33,997 nt of DNA, taken from NCBI GenBank assembly GCA_016874675.1, contig VGTL01000026.1:1-33997 (forward strand). The letters are read 5' to 3'. Positions within the stretch are counted from its first letter, which is position 1. Each line of letters starts with the position of its first letter. Positions 1-9,397 of this stretch are shown one piece after another. The position numbers and the translations under genes were made by a program. A model generated the notes under the pieces. That model had not been told where the DNA came from, did not search any database, and saw nothing but the letters and a program-made list of their open reading frames with translations. Source of the stretch: Methanobacteriota archaeon. GTDB taxonomy: Archaea; Thermoplasmatota; DTKX01; VGTL01.

Positions 1-80
1 GGGCAGCAGGGGGGCAGCGGGCATCAGTGATCGTTCACTGCTGCCTGCTGCCCGCTGCCCCCCTGCTGCCCGCCGCCCCC
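1..80. repeat. Inverted tandem-repeat element E0 (GGGCAGC type), cut by window edge
   Basis: GGGCAGC-like units at 1-24 are answered by GCTGCCC-like units at 41-80. The apex is a perfect dyad, CAGTGA-TCGT-TCACTG, at 25-40. The element lies just after the stop of the minus-strand gene ending at 97, so that gene's transcript would end in a long hairpin. It is the first of nine elements of the same architecture in this window and uses the same unit as the element at 25716-25842. The left end may be truncated by the window edge. Confidence 0.85.
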
Positions 81-96
81 TCAATAATGGAATAGG

Positions 97-714
97 TCAT
101 TTCCCCAGGTTCCTCGCGCGGGTCTCGAGCACCTCGGCCTCGTAGACCTCCTCGACCTCGACGATGTCGTGGCCGTAGAGCTCCTCGTGCTTGCGGATGA
201 GCCAGTCCCGGAACCGCTCGATGCGGTGGGCGTTCCGCCGCCACTCGTCGTCGAGGCTCTTGAACATGCCCATCGCGGTGTGCCGGTAGGTCATCTGGAG
301 CATGTTTTGGAAGAAGATCTCCTTCACCAGCCGGCGGCTCACGGGGGTGAACTTGCCGCCCATGTCGATGTACGTCCTGCCCACCGACATATGGACCTCC
401 CGCATGTCCATCTCGTACTGGAGCCACTCCTTCTCCACGAACTGGACGCCGGTGAAGAGGCGCCGGAACTCCTCCTTGACCTCCTTCCTCTCCACGAGCT
501 GGAAGAACTCCTCCACGAGCAGCGGGAACTGGCGCTCGGTCAGCTCGACGCCCGCAAGCTTCCGCAGAAGGATCTTGCCCAGCGTCTCGAAAGTCGTTTC
601 CTGGATAGGTCTGTAATAGAGGCGGGTGAGGGTGTCGCCCGTCTCCCTGGAGATGTAGTCCATCGCCTCCTTGATGCGGCGCTCCAGCTTGATGGCGAAC
701 AGCTTCGCTTCCAT
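97..714 (-). CDS. Unknown helical protein, 205 aa
   Basis: I do not recognise this family. The 205-residue product is soluble, with no signal peptide or membrane segment. It is rich in charged and aromatic residues in helix-like spacing (for example KLERRIKEAMDYI near residue 10 and VEEFFQLVERKEVKEEF near 67), so it is probably all-alpha. There are no cysteines and no recognisable catalytic motif. The ATG at 714 is supported by a strong TATA box about 29 bases upstream, which implies an almost leaderless transcript. It is divergent from the NEW3 surface-protein gene at 867, with both promoters in the roughly 150-base gap. Coding is supported by the promoter and by protein-like composition; function is unknown. 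Confidence 0.8.
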   Translation of the reverse strand: MEAKLFAIKLERRIKEAMDYISRETGDTLTRLYYRPIQETTFETLGKILLRKLAGVELTERQFPLLVEEFFQLVERKEVKEEFRRLFTGVQFVEKEWLQYEMDMREVHMSVGRTYIDMGGKFTPVSRRLVKEIFFQNMLQMTYRHTAMGMFKSLDDEWRRNAHRIERFRDWLIRKHEELYGHDIVEVEEVYEAEVLETRARNLGK

Positions 715-736
715 CGTATATTATATAATTTGATTA

Positions 737-748
737 ATATATATAAAA
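737..748 (-). promoter_or_regulatory. TATA box for the gene ending at 97
   Basis: Read on the minus strand this is TTTTATATATAT, an AT-only stretch in a GC-rich genome. Its centre is about 29 bases upstream of the ATG at 714, the archaeal TATA-to-start distance expected for a leaderless or near-leaderless mRNA. Confidence 0.7.
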
Positions 749-824
749 CTTGCCGGGCCGTTTTACAATCGTTAAATGAATGGGGCACTTTTTCCTGCGG
801 CGGTAAAATGCCATTTCCACAACC

Positions 825-832
825 TTTAAAAA
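825..832 (+). promoter_or_regulatory. TATA box for the NEW3 surface-protein gene
   Basis: TTTAAAAA preceded by AACC. The centre is about 38 bases before the ATG at 867, giving a predicted transcription start near 853-856 and a short leader of about 12 bases. No clear Shine-Dalgarno sequence is present. Confidence 0.6.
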
Positions 833-866
833 CCGGTATCCGGCTTGTCGTCGCAGAGGGTTCGGA

Positions 867-3800
867 ATGAAGCCGAGGATTTCGAAGAGGAGCGCGGCCC
901 TGGCGGCCTTCCTGATGATCGCAAGCGTTCTCGTGATACCGATGACCGTGTCGGCCGGGCCGGTGATGGCCCTGGCCGTCACCAACGAGAACCCCCAGAC
1001 CGTTTCCCCCGGAAAGTCGGTGACCTACAACATCAGCATCTCCAACACGGGCGACGCCAGCGCGATAGTGAACCTGAGCACCTCGGGCACGCCCTCCACC
1101 TGGACCGCCCAGCTCTCCACGACCCAGGTGTCCGTGAGCGTCGGGAACACGGTCACGGTCTACCTGACCGTGGGCGCCCCCAACTCCGCCGAGGCCGACA
1201 GCGTCGGCAAGGCGATAGTGGTCATCGCCACCTACGACCCCGGCGGGGGCAACGTCACCAAGCAGGCGACCACCACCACCAAGGTCTCGCAGGTCTACAA
1301 CTTCGGCATCTCGGTCGAGGGCGCCTTCAACAAGGACATCGCCCCGGGCACCTCCGGCACCTTCACGCTCAACGTGAGCCAGGTCGCGCAGGGCAACGGC
1401 CTGAACTACATCAACCTGACCCCCACCGGCCAGCAGCCGGATGGCCTCACGCTCTCGTACAGCGCCAACCCGGCCACGCTGCAGCCCTTCTCCTACAGCA
1501 CCGTGGTGGTCACGGCCTACGTCCCGCTCAACACCGTGGCCAAGCAGTACCCCTACACCATAAGCGCTAGCTCCCAGGGCGGGGGGCCGGCCCAGACCGC
1601 CTCGATAATAGTCAACGTCACCCAGGTGTGGGGCATATCGCTGAGCACCACGGACGCGGTCAAGTACATCAACCCCGACTCCACGACCACGTTCACGGCC
1701 AGCATAAACAACACCGGCAACAAGGCCGACACCTTCGACATCACCTCGGTGGACTTCCTGTCGGCCGCGGGCGGCTGGACCGAGACCCACACGAGCTCCG
1801 TGGGGCCCCTCAACCCCCAGGCCGTCGGCCAGGCGACCGTGCAGGTGTACGCCCCCGGCAACGCCACCTACCCCACCAGCATGCAGCTCCGGATCAATGT
1901 CCAGTCCCAAAGCAACATCAGCGTCAAACGCAACACGACCGTCACCGCGGTCATCAACAAGATCAACAGCACCTACGTCTCGGCCGACCCGTTCATCAAC
2001 ACCTCCGACCCGGGCGGCACCACCAAGTTCGTGCTCCAGGTCAAAAACACCGGCAACGGGCAGTCCACCATCGACCTCACGCTGCCCCAGTTCCCCTCCG
2101 ACATGACGCCCTCCCTGGACCGCTCGGCGGTGGACCTGGGCGCCGGCCAGACCACCACCATCAACCTGACGGTGCTCGTGGGCCAGAACGCCCCCAAGGG
2201 CGACTCCAACATCGTGGTGAAGGCCACGGTCCACGACACCCCGGCCAGCTCCAACTACACCATCATCGTGCGCGTCAACCAGATCCACAACCTCACCGTG
2301 TTCCCGGCCGGGACCTACTCCCAGCACCTGTCCCCCGGCGCCAAGGTGTCCTACGCCCTCACGGTCAAGAACACCGGCAACGGCAACGACACCATCACGC
2401 TGTCCAACGGCACCGCCCCCCAGGGGATGACCGTCTACTTCGACGCCTACAGCATCGACCTTGCCCCCGGCGCCTCCCGCACCCTCAACGCCACGGTCGA
2501 GGTCGCCCGAAACACCGCCGACGGCACCTACCAGGTCGACCTCAAGGGCACCTCCACTGGCGGCAAGACCTCCAGCACCACGATAATCGTCATCGTCGAC
2601 CCGTTCGGCGTCCAGCTCGTGGCCTCCCCCTCCTCGGGCAAGATCAAGCCCGGCGAGAGCGGCCGCTACACCATGATAATCAAGAACACCGGCGCCTCCC
2701 GGGACAGCTTCTTCGTCAACATATCCTCGAACCCCCAGAACTGGGCCTCGCTGGACCTCGGCTCCCCGTTCGTCGCGATAGACGGCGACTCGTTTTCGAG
2801 CTTCAACCTCACCGTGACCGTGCCCATCGACGCCGCGGTCCAAGACGTCACCACGGTGGTCATGGCCACCTCGCAGGGCAACACCTCCGTGTACCAGAGC
2901 GTCAATGTCGTCTCCTCGGTCACGGCCATCTACAATCTGGAGCTCATAGCGAACAACATCAACTCGAGCGTGGAGCCCTCCGACACCACCACCTACGAGA
3001 TCCGGGTGAAGAACACCGGCAACACCCCCGACACCTTCAACTTCGACGTCACCGGTGAAAAGCGCGCCTGGGCGGCGCTCAACGCGAGCTCGGCCCAGAT
3101 CGCCTCGGGCGCCTCCACCGCCGTGACGGTGAGCGTCACGGTGCCCAACAACGAGAACCCCGCCAACTGGTCCATTGCGTTCAAGGCGACCTCGCTGGGC
3201 AACACCTCGCGCTTCGAGCAGGTGACGCTCAACATCCGGGTGACGCCCAAGCACGACCTGGACCTCTCCGCCGGCGACTTCGTTTCCAAAAAGAAGGGCG
3301 ACCCGGGTGCCAGGGTCGTCTTCAAGGTCAACGTGACCAACCTCGGCCCCGACACGGACACCATCAACCTGGCCCTCGGCGGCCCGCGGGTTTCCTGGGC
3401 CAGCCTCTCGCAGGATTCGGTGATGCTCGCCGGCGGGGCCTCGCAGGTCATCGACCTCACGCTGACAATACCCAGCAACGCCGTGCCCGAGGGCTTCGAC
3501 ATCAAGGTCACGGGGACTCTCAAGTCCAACTCCAACCGGACCAGGTCGATGAACTTCACCCTCACGGTCGGACAGATATACAAGATGGAGATATCGAGCC
3601 TTGCGGCCGAGAACTCCACCTCGCCCGGCGGCGTCGTCGGCTACATCGTGAAGATAAAGAACATCGGCACGGGCAACGACACCATCCAGGTGGCGGCCCT
3701 AAACTACAGCACCTGGATAACATTCAGCAAGTCCTCCACCACGCTGGCGCCCGACCAGTCCGACAACATTACCGTGACGGTCACGGTGCCCTCCAAGCCC

Positions 3801-6800
3801 CTCCCGAGCAAGGGCGACTACCAGATAGGAATACTGGCCAAGTCCGTCGGCAACGAGTCCGTGACCGCCAACCTGACGCTCGTGATGACCGTCAAGCAGG
3901 TCCACGGCGTGGAGGTGAGCTCCAACGTGTCGGTGAGCTACGTCGACCCGGGCAAGAGCGTGAGCTACAACATAACAGTGAAGAACACCGGCAACGGGCA
4001 GGACAGCTTCTCGCTGACCAAGTCGGGCGACCACACCGACTGGGTGACCTTCTCCTCGTCCTCGATAACCGTCGACGGCGGGCAGTCGGCGTCGGTCTCG
4101 ATGCTGGTCCAGGTGCCCTCCAACGCCTTCAGCAAGACTTTCGTGGTGAGGGTCAACACGAGGTCCCAGGGCGACGCCACGGTGGAGCAGAACCTCACCC
4201 TGACCACCACCATCAACCTCCTGTACGGGCTGGAGCTCACCCCCTCCGAGACCTCGAAGGAGCTGACCACCCCGGTGAGCGCGTTCTTCAACATGACCAT
4301 CCGCAACACCGGCAACAGCAACGACACCATGGAGTTCGAGGCCGTGGGGGCGCGCATGGACTGGGTGTCGTTCAACCGGTCCTCGGTGCTCTTGGGCCCG
4401 GGCAACTCCACCACCGTCAAGGTGACCATCAGCCCGCCCTGGGCCGTCCCGTACGACAAGCTGACCGGGACCTACGTCCACGGCGTCAAGGTCACCTCCC
4501 GCGGCTACAGCTTCGCCACCTCGACCGTGAACCTCACGACCAAGATAAATATAATCTACGACTTCGAGGTCATCCCCGACACCACCTCCAAGACGGTGGG
4601 CCCCGGCGGCAGGGCCACCTTCAACTTCACGGTGAACAACAAGGGCAACATCGACGACACCTACGTGCTGAACTCGCAGACGTTCACCACCTGGGTGGAG
4701 TGGAACAAGAACAACGTCAGCATACTGTCCGCCAGCCTGGACACCATAATGATGACAGTCAACGTGCCCTCCGGGCAGGCCAACGGCGATTACACCCTGA
4801 CGGTCGAGATAAAGCCCCTGGGCAACGACACCAGGAAGCAGACCAAGAACCTCGTGGTCAAGGTCTCCGAGATATTCGGCGTCTCGCTGACCTCGGAGGA
4901 CCGGGACAAGGAGGCCGGCCAGGGCTCCTCGGTGGTCTACACCGTCAAGGTGAAGAACACCGGCAACGTGGACGAGGACATCGACCTCAAGATAACCGAG
5001 GGCAACTACAAGGGCTGGGCGACCCTCGGCACGACCACGACGAAGCTGGGCGAGAAGGGCGAGCTCGAGATAACCGTCACGGTCCGCGTCCCCGACGAGC
5101 AGCCGGCCGGCACCTACGACGTCATCATCAAGGCCGAGGTCCGGGGCCACACCGAGGTCAACGCCCAAATCATCCTTTCGACCTCGGTGCAGTACGGCGT
5201 GGAGCTCACCACCCGGGAGGCCAAGAAGAGGGGCAAGGCCGACGAGCTCGTCACCTTCAACGTGACTGTGAAGAACAGGGGCACCGGGAACGACACCTTC
5301 GATCTCTCGCTCGTCGACCCCAACGCCGACTGGCTGGTCAGCTTCGACTACGACAACTTCGAGCTGGACAAGGACAAGTCCCGGCTGGTGATGGTCACGT
5401 TGCGTATCAACAAGAACGCCAACCAGCAGGTCTACCCGATAACCCTCCGGGCGCAGTCCTACGGCGACTCCACCAGGACCGCCACATTGCCGCTCAGCGT
5501 GGACGTCGAGCGCACCTCGGCCCTCAGGATGGAGTCGCCCGACCTGGACCAGAAGGCCCGCCCCGGGCAGACCGTGGTGTACACCTTCAGGCTCACCAAC
5601 GAGGGCAACGGCCTGGACTCCTACAAGCTCAAGATAGAGGAGGGGACCAACTCCAACTGGGCCTCGGTGAGCCGGGAGACCACGCAGCTTGCGAGCAAGC
5701 AGCTGGAGGAGCTCACGGTCATGGTGGCGCTGCCCAACGACGCCCCGGCCGGCCTCTACAACCACTCCGTGCGGGTCTGGGTGACCGACTCGGAGACCGT
5801 CTACCAGACGCTCAACTTCCGCACCCAGGTGGAGGCCGCCTACAGCTTCCAGCTCAGCGCCGAGGAGCAGTCCCTCGAGGGCGAGCCGGGCGACAACGTG
5901 ACCTATTTCATAAAGATAGAGAACACCGGCAACGCCCAGGACACCTACGACCTCCAGGTGAAGGACCTGCCCTCCATGTGGGGCTACGACCTGGGCATCG
6001 GCACGCTGAGCGTGGGCCCGAAGAGCAAGATGACCTTCGGCCTCACGGTGTCCATCTCCGGCGACTACGCCAAGGCCAAGGCCGACTCCTACCTGTTCAA
6101 CCTGCGATTGATATCGGTCGGCAACGACACCATCGAGAAGACCCTGTCGCTGACCGCCGTGGTGACGCAGGTCTACGGCCTCGAGCTGAGCGCCGAGCAG
6201 GGCATAACCCGCGACACGATAGACCCATACGGCGACGACCAGGACTTCACCCTCAACGTCAAAAACACAGGCAACGGGGAGGACACCGTGACCTTCAGGA
6301 TAAAGCAGTACCCGACCGGCTGGAGCACGAGCTACTTCTCGTTCAGCCCCACCGCCGTCACGGCCACGCCCGGCACCACCACCACGAAGCAGGTGCAGGT
6401 CCGGGTGGCCGCAAGCTCCATCGACGCCAATGTCGGCACCTACGACTTCACTGTGGTGGCGATGTCGCGGGACGGCAATGAATACTCCCCCATCAAGCTG
6501 ACGCTGGAGGTCATCAAGGGCAACGTCGCCTCGCTCAACCAGGCCGACATCACCTTCTCCAAGACCAAGGTGAACAAGGGCGACACCGTGAGCGTCACGG
6601 TGACCATCCGGAACGACGGCAACTCGGACATGCGCAACGTGATCGTCCAGCTCTACGCCAACGGCAACTCGGTGGCGTCCAAGACCATATCGACCACCAT
6701 CCAGAAGAACAAGGAGGCCCAGACCACCCTGGAGTGGACCACGGACACCTCCGGCACCTACACGATGAAGGTTTCGGCCAAGTACGGCACCGAGACCGCC

Positions 6801-7235
6801 TCCGAGCTCACCCTCACCCAGAAGGTGACCGTGGGCGAGCAGGGATTGGCGCTCGACCTGGGCTCCTACCTGCCCTGGATAATACTGATAATAGTCGTGG
6901 TGGTGCTCCTCGGGGCGATGGCGGCGATGGGCCGGCGGGGCAGGCCGGCCCCCGCGCCGGCGGCCCGTCCCCCGGCGCCCAGGCCCCCGGCCCCGCCGGC
7001 GGCGGCGAAGAAGCCCCAAGACGAGGAAGAGGAGGAGGAGGAGGACCTCATCGACCGGGGCGGCCCGCCCAAGCCCCCGGCCCCGCCGGCCGGCCCGGTG
7101 ACCACCGAGGGCAAGCCGCGCATCGCCCGCATAAAGTGCCCGAAGTGCCAGACCATAAAGGACGTGACCTCCCCGGTCCGGCCCATCGAGGTCAAGTGCG
7201 ACAGCTGCGGGGCGAGGTTGCGGTTGGTGAAGTAG
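867..7235 (+). CDS. Giant NEW3-repeat surface protein with C-terminal TM and zinc ribbon
   Basis: A 2122-residue exported protein. Residues 1-35 form a signal peptide (KRSAALAAFLMIASVLV, then a small-residue cleavage region). Residues 36 to about 1990 hold about 17 beta-sandwich modules of roughly 115 residues, each with a variant of KNTGNGNDTxxL and a V-(T/S)-V-P strand. This pattern is typical of NEW3 (alpha-galactosidase-associated) and related CARDB-type domains. The last module, near 1890, is more CARDB-like. Asn-X-Ser/Thr sequons are abundant, fitting a glycosylated archaeal envelope protein. A TM helix lies at about 2001-2022. It is followed by a Pro/Ala-rich linker, an acidic stretch near 2050-2060 and a CPKC...CDSC zinc ribbon (Cys 2091, 2094, 2111, 2114) predicted to face the cytosol. 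The role is inferred to be a structural or adhesive cell-surface protein. A cytosolic zinc ribbon on such a protein is unusual. Confidence 0.9.
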   Translation: MKPRISKRSAALAAFLMIASVLVIPMTVSAGPVMALAVTNENPQTVSPGKSVTYNISISNTGDASAIVNLSTSGTPSTWTAQLSTTQVSVSVGNTVTVYLTVGAPNSAEADSVGKAIVVIATYDPGGGNVTKQATTTTKVSQVYNFGISVEGAFNKDIAPGTSGTFTLNVSQVAQGNGLNYINLTPTGQQPDGLTLSYSANPATLQPFSYSTVVVTAYVPLNTVAKQYPYTISASSQGGGPAQTASIIVNVTQVWGISLSTTDAVKYINPDSTTTFTASINNTGNKADTFDITSVDFLSAAGGWTETHTSSVGPLNPQAVGQATVQVYAPGNATYPTSMQLRINVQSQSNISVKRNTTVTAVINKINSTYVSADPFINTSDPGGTTKFVLQVKNTGNGQSTIDLTLPQFPSDMTPSLDRSAVDLGAGQTTTINLTVLVGQNAPKGDSNIVVKATVHDTPASSNYTIIVRVNQIHNLTVFPAGTYSQHLSPGAKVSYALTVKNTGNGNDTITLSNGTAPQGMTVYFDAYSIDLAPGASRTLNATVEVARNTADGTYQVDLKGTSTGGKTSSTTIIVIVDPFGVQLVASPSSGKIKPGESGRYTMIIKNTGASRDSFFVNISSNPQNWASLDLGSPFVAIDGDSFSSFNLTVTVPIDAAVQDVTTVVMATSQGNTSVYQSVNVVSSVTAIYNLELIANNINSSVEPSDTTTYEIRVKNTGNTPDTFNFDVTGEKRAWAALNASSAQIASGASTAVTVSVTVPNNENPANWSIAFKATSLGNTSRFEQVTLNIRVTPKHDLDLSAGDFVSKKKGDPGARVVFKVNVTNLGPDTDTINLALGGPRVSWASLSQDSVMLAGGASQVIDLTLTIPSNAVPEGFDIKVTGTLKSNSNRTRSMNFTLTVGQIYKMEISSLAAENSTSPGGVVGYIVKIKNIGTGNDTIQVAALNYSTWITFSKSSTTLAPDQSDNITVTVTVPSKPLPSKGDYQIGILAKSVGNESVTANLTLVMTVKQVHGVEVSSNVSVSYVDPGKSVSYNITVKNTGNGQDSFSLTKSGDHTDWVTFSSSSITVDGGQSASVSMLVQVPSNAFSKTFVVRVNTRSQGDATVEQNLTLTTTINLLYGLELTPSETSKELTTPVSAFFNMTIRNTGNSNDTMEFEAVGARMDWVSFNRSSVLLGPGNSTTVKVTISPPWAVPYDKLTGTYVHGVKVTSRGYSFATSTVNLTTKINIIYDFEVIPDTTSKTVGPGGRATFNFTVNNKGNIDDTYVLNSQTFTTWVEWNKNNVSILSASLDTIMMTVNVPSGQANGDYTLTVEIKPLGNDTRKQTKNLVVKVSEIFGVSLTSEDRDKEAGQGSSVVYTVKVKNTGNVDEDIDLKITEGNYKGWATLGTTTTKLGEKGELEITVTVRVPDEQPAGTYDVIIKAEVRGHTEVNAQIILSTSVQYGVELTTREAKKRGKADELVTFNVTVKNRGTGNDTFDLSLVDPNADWLVSFDYDNFELDKDKSRLVMVTLRINKNANQQVYPITLRAQSYGDSTRTATLPLSVDVERTSALRMESPDLDQKARPGQTVVYTFRLTNEGNGLDSYKLKIEEGTNSNWASVSRETTQLASKQLEELTVMVALPNDAPAGLYNHSVRVWVTDSETVYQTLNFRTQVEAAYSFQLSAEEQSLEGEPGDNVTYFIKIENTGNAQDTYDLQVKDLPSMWGYDLGIGTLSVGPKSKMTFGLTVSISGDYAKAKADSYLFNLRLISVGNDTIEKTLSLTAVVTQVYGLELSAEQGITRDTIDPYGDDQDFTLNVKNTGNGEDTVTFRIKQYPTGWSTSYFSFSPTAVTATPGTTTTKQVQVRVAASSIDANVGTYDFTVVAMSRDGNEYSPIKLTLEVIKGNVASLNQADITFSKTKVNKGDTVSVTVTIRNDGNSDMRNVIVQLYANGNSVASKTISTTIQKNKEAQTTLEWTTDTSGTYTMKVSAKYGTETASELTLTQKVTVGEQGLALDLGSYLPWIILIIVVVVLLGAMAAMGRRGRPAPAPAARPPAPRPPAPPAAAKKPQDEEEEEEEDLIDRGGPPKPPAPPAGPVTTEGKPRIARIKCPKCQTIKDVTSPVRPIEVKCDSCGARLRLVK

Positions 7236-7243
7236 CGGAACGC

Positions 7244-7485
7244 AGGGGCAGGAAGGCAGCAAGGCAGCAAGGCAGCAAGGCAGCAAGGGAAGGCAGCAGG
7301 GCAGCAAGGCAGCAAGGCAGCAAGGGAAGGCAGCAGGGCAGCAGGGCAGCAAGGCAGCAAGGGAAGGCAGCAGGGCAGCAAGGCAGCAAGGCAGGAAGGG
7401 ACGGACCGTCCCCCTCCTGCCCTTCCATATCCCCTTGCTCCCTTGCTGCCTTGCTGCCTTGCTGCCTTGCTGCCTTCCTGCCTTT
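7244..7485. repeat. Inverted tandem-repeat element E1 (GGCAGCAA type)
   Basis: Many 8-base GGCAGCAA units, with some GGGAA insertions, run from 7244 to about 7397. TTGCTGCC units run back from about 7425 to 7485. The apex is a perfect 15-base palindrome, GGGACGGACCGTCCC, at 7398-7412. It starts 9 bases after the stop of the NEW3 gene and ends about 20 bases before the promoter region of the DNA ligase gene. Open frames through it (Leu-Pro-Cys-Cys-Ala-rich) are low-complexity shadows. Confidence 0.95.
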
Positions 7486-7556
7486 TGATTTTCCCCCTTT
7501 TCCCAAACCTTATCTGATACGAGATGGATTAGGCGGCGCTCCCGGGAGGGCGCCGA

Positions 7557-9389
7557 TTGGACTACTCCGTGCTGGCCGAGACATACCGAAGGATCGAGGA
7601 GACCACGAAGCGCCTCGAGATGACGGCCCTCCTGGTCGGGCTATTCTCCGGGACGCCCCCGGGAATCATCCGCAAGCTGGTCTACCTCACCCAGGGCCGG
7701 CTCTACCCGGACTTCATGAGCATCGAGCTCGGCGTGGCCGACAGGCTCGCCATCCGGGCGATAGCCTTCGTCACCGGCTACCCGGAGGAGGAGGTGACGC
7801 GCCGCTGGATGAAGGAGGGCGACCTGGGCCTCGTCGCCGAGGGTCTCGTGGCGGTCAAGAAGCAGCGGACGCTCTTCTCCGAGCCGCTGACGGTGGAGCG
7901 CGTCTACGCGAGCCTCCAAGGCATCGCCGGGGCCTCGGGGGCCGGCGCCCAGGAGCTCAAGATGAAGCTCATCGCCGAGATACTGCACGACGCCCGGCCC
8001 CTGGAGGCGAGGTTCCTCGTGCGGACCATGCTGGGCAGGCTCCGGCTGGGCGTGGCGGACATGACCATCCTGGACGCCCTGGCGATCACCTTCGCCCCGA
8101 GGGAGGGCACCGGGGACGCCCGGGCGGCCGAGGAGGCGGCCACCGCCGACGAGCTTGCGGCCCGCCGGCGCAACCGGGCCGCGGTGGAGCACGCCTACAA
8201 CCTGTGCTCCGACCTGGGCGAGGTGGCCGAGCGGCTGGCCACCGGAGGCATGGAGGGCGTCCGCGGCATACGGCTCGAGGCCGGACGGCCCGTCCGGCCG
8301 ATGCTCGCCGAGAGGCTGGGGTCCATGGAGGAGATCCTCGGGAAGCTCGGGGGCAAGGCCAGCCTCGAGTACAAGTACGACGGCATGAGGATCCAATCCC
8401 ACATCCGCATCGGCAAGGAGGTGCGGCTCTTCTCGCGCCAGCTCGAGAACGTCACCGGGCAGTTCCCCGACGTCACCGCCGCCATACTGCAGGCCTTCAA
8501 CAGCCGGGACCACGAGGAGGCGATTGTCGACTGCGAGGCCGTGCCCTTCAACACCGAGACGGGCGAGTTCCTGCCCTTCCAGGAGGTCTCCCACCGCCGG
8601 GGCCGCAAGTACGGCGTGGAGGAGGCGGCCGAGGACTACCCGGTGATCCTGATGGCGTTCGACTGCCTCCTGCTCGACGGCCGCGAGCTCGCTGGAGCGC
8701 CCTATCCCGAGAGGCGAAAGGCCCTGGCGCGGATGTTCCGGCCCACCGACCGCGTCCAGATGTCCGAGTCGCTTCTCACCTCCGACCTCTCCGCCGCCGA
8801 GCAATTCTTCCAGAAGGCGCTGGACAGCGGCTGCGAGGGGATAGTCGCCAAATCCGTTTCCGAGGATTCGGCCTACCGGGCCGGGGCGCGCGGCTGGCAG
8901 TGGATAAAGTTCAAGCGCGACTACAAGTCCGAGATGGAGGACACGGCCGACCTCGTGCCCGTCGGCGCCTTCGCCGGCCACGGCAAGCGCAAGGGGAAGT
9001 ATGGCGCCCTGCTCATGGCCGCCTACAACAAGGACCTGGACCGCTTCGAGACCGTCTGCAAGCTCGGGACGGGCTTCTCCGACGAGATGCTGGAAAGCAT
9101 GACCGCCGAGCTGGGGGCGCAGAGGGTCCCCCAGAGGCACGCCCGGGTGGAATCGACCATGAAGGCGGACTACTGGCTCGTGCCCTCCGCCGTCTACGAG
9201 GTGCTGGGCGCGGAGATAACCCTGAGCCCGGTCCACACGGCCGGTTTCGGCAAGCTCCGCTCGGGGTCGGGCCTCGCCATCCGCTTCCCGAGGCTCAAGC
9301 AGGTCCGCGCGGACAAGAGGCCCGAGGACGCCACCTCGGTCCAGGAGCTACTCGACATGTACGAGAGGCAGCTAAAGAAGGTGGAGTGA
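7557..9389 (+). CDS. lig: ATP-dependent DNA ligase
   Basis: A 610-residue archaeal/eukaryotic-type replicative ligase that seals nicks, including those between Okazaki fragments, through an enzyme-AMP intermediate. The N-terminal DNA-binding domain (about residues 1-240) has the familiar LGRLRLGVAD segment. The nucleotidyltransferase motif I KYDG places the adenylated lysine at K273, followed by RIQSH. Later motifs include LFSRQLENVT, EAIVDCEAV, CEGIVAKS and QWIKFKRDY. The OB-fold C-terminal domain has LVPVGAFAGHGKRKGKYG. Length is normal for the family. The start is a TTG with GGGAGGG 7 bases upstream; the only nearby in-frame ATG (7524) meets a stop after one codon. It is convergent with ABCE1, with a single base between the two stop codons. 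Confidence 0.97.
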   Translation: MDYSVLAETYRRIEETTKRLEMTALLVGLFSGTPPGIIRKLVYLTQGRLYPDFMSIELGVADRLAIRAIAFVTGYPEEEVTRRWMKEGDLGLVAEGLVAVKKQRTLFSEPLTVERVYASLQGIAGASGAGAQELKMKLIAEILHDARPLEARFLVRTMLGRLRLGVADMTILDALAITFAPREGTGDARAAEEAATADELAARRRNRAAVEHAYNLCSDLGEVAERLATGGMEGVRGIRLEAGRPVRPMLAERLGSMEEILGKLGGKASLEYKYDGMRIQSHIRIGKEVRLFSRQLENVTGQFPDVTAAILQAFNSRDHEEAIVDCEAVPFNTETGEFLPFQEVSHRRGRKYGVEEAAEDYPVILMAFDCLLLDGRELAGAPYPERRKALARMFRPTDRVQMSESLLTSDLSAAEQFFQKALDSGCEGIVAKSVSEDSAYRAGARGWQWIKFKRDYKSEMEDTADLVPVGAFAGHGKRKGKYGALLMAAYNKDLDRFETVCKLGTGFSDEMLESMTAELGAQRVPQRHARVESTMKADYWLVPSAVYEVLGAEITLSPVHTAGFGKLRSGSGLAIRFPRLKQVRADKRPEDATSVQELLDMYERQLKKVE

Positions 9390-9397
9390 CTCACTCC
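9383..9397. other. Perfect palindrome spanning two convergent stop codons
   Basis: GGAGTGA-C-TCACTCC, two 7-base arms around one base. It contains the TGA of the ligase gene (9387-9389) and the TGA of the ABCE1 gene (9391-9393 on the other strand). It could act as a bidirectional 3' end, but no T-tract follows, so function is uncertain. Confidence 0.4.

Noticed and set aside
3699-7352. Very long minus-strand open frame opposite the NEW3 gene
   Set aside because: It is a shadow created by GC-rich codons. The composition is Gly/Val/His/Asp-rich without motifs, and it runs through the repeat element. The plus frame has a signal peptide, domains and promoter. The same holds for the long frames at 540-3254 and 14304-16277 opposite other giant genes.
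7244-7485. CRISPR array
   Set aside because: Units are 7-8 bases, contiguous and without unique spacers, and no cas genes are present. The 26-base array at 22746 is also contiguous with no spacers.
7192-7506. Cys/Leu/Pro/Ala-rich open frames in the GGCAGCAA arrays
   Set aside because: They are translations of the tandem repeat itself, with no start context or fold-like sequence; equivalent frames appear in every array.
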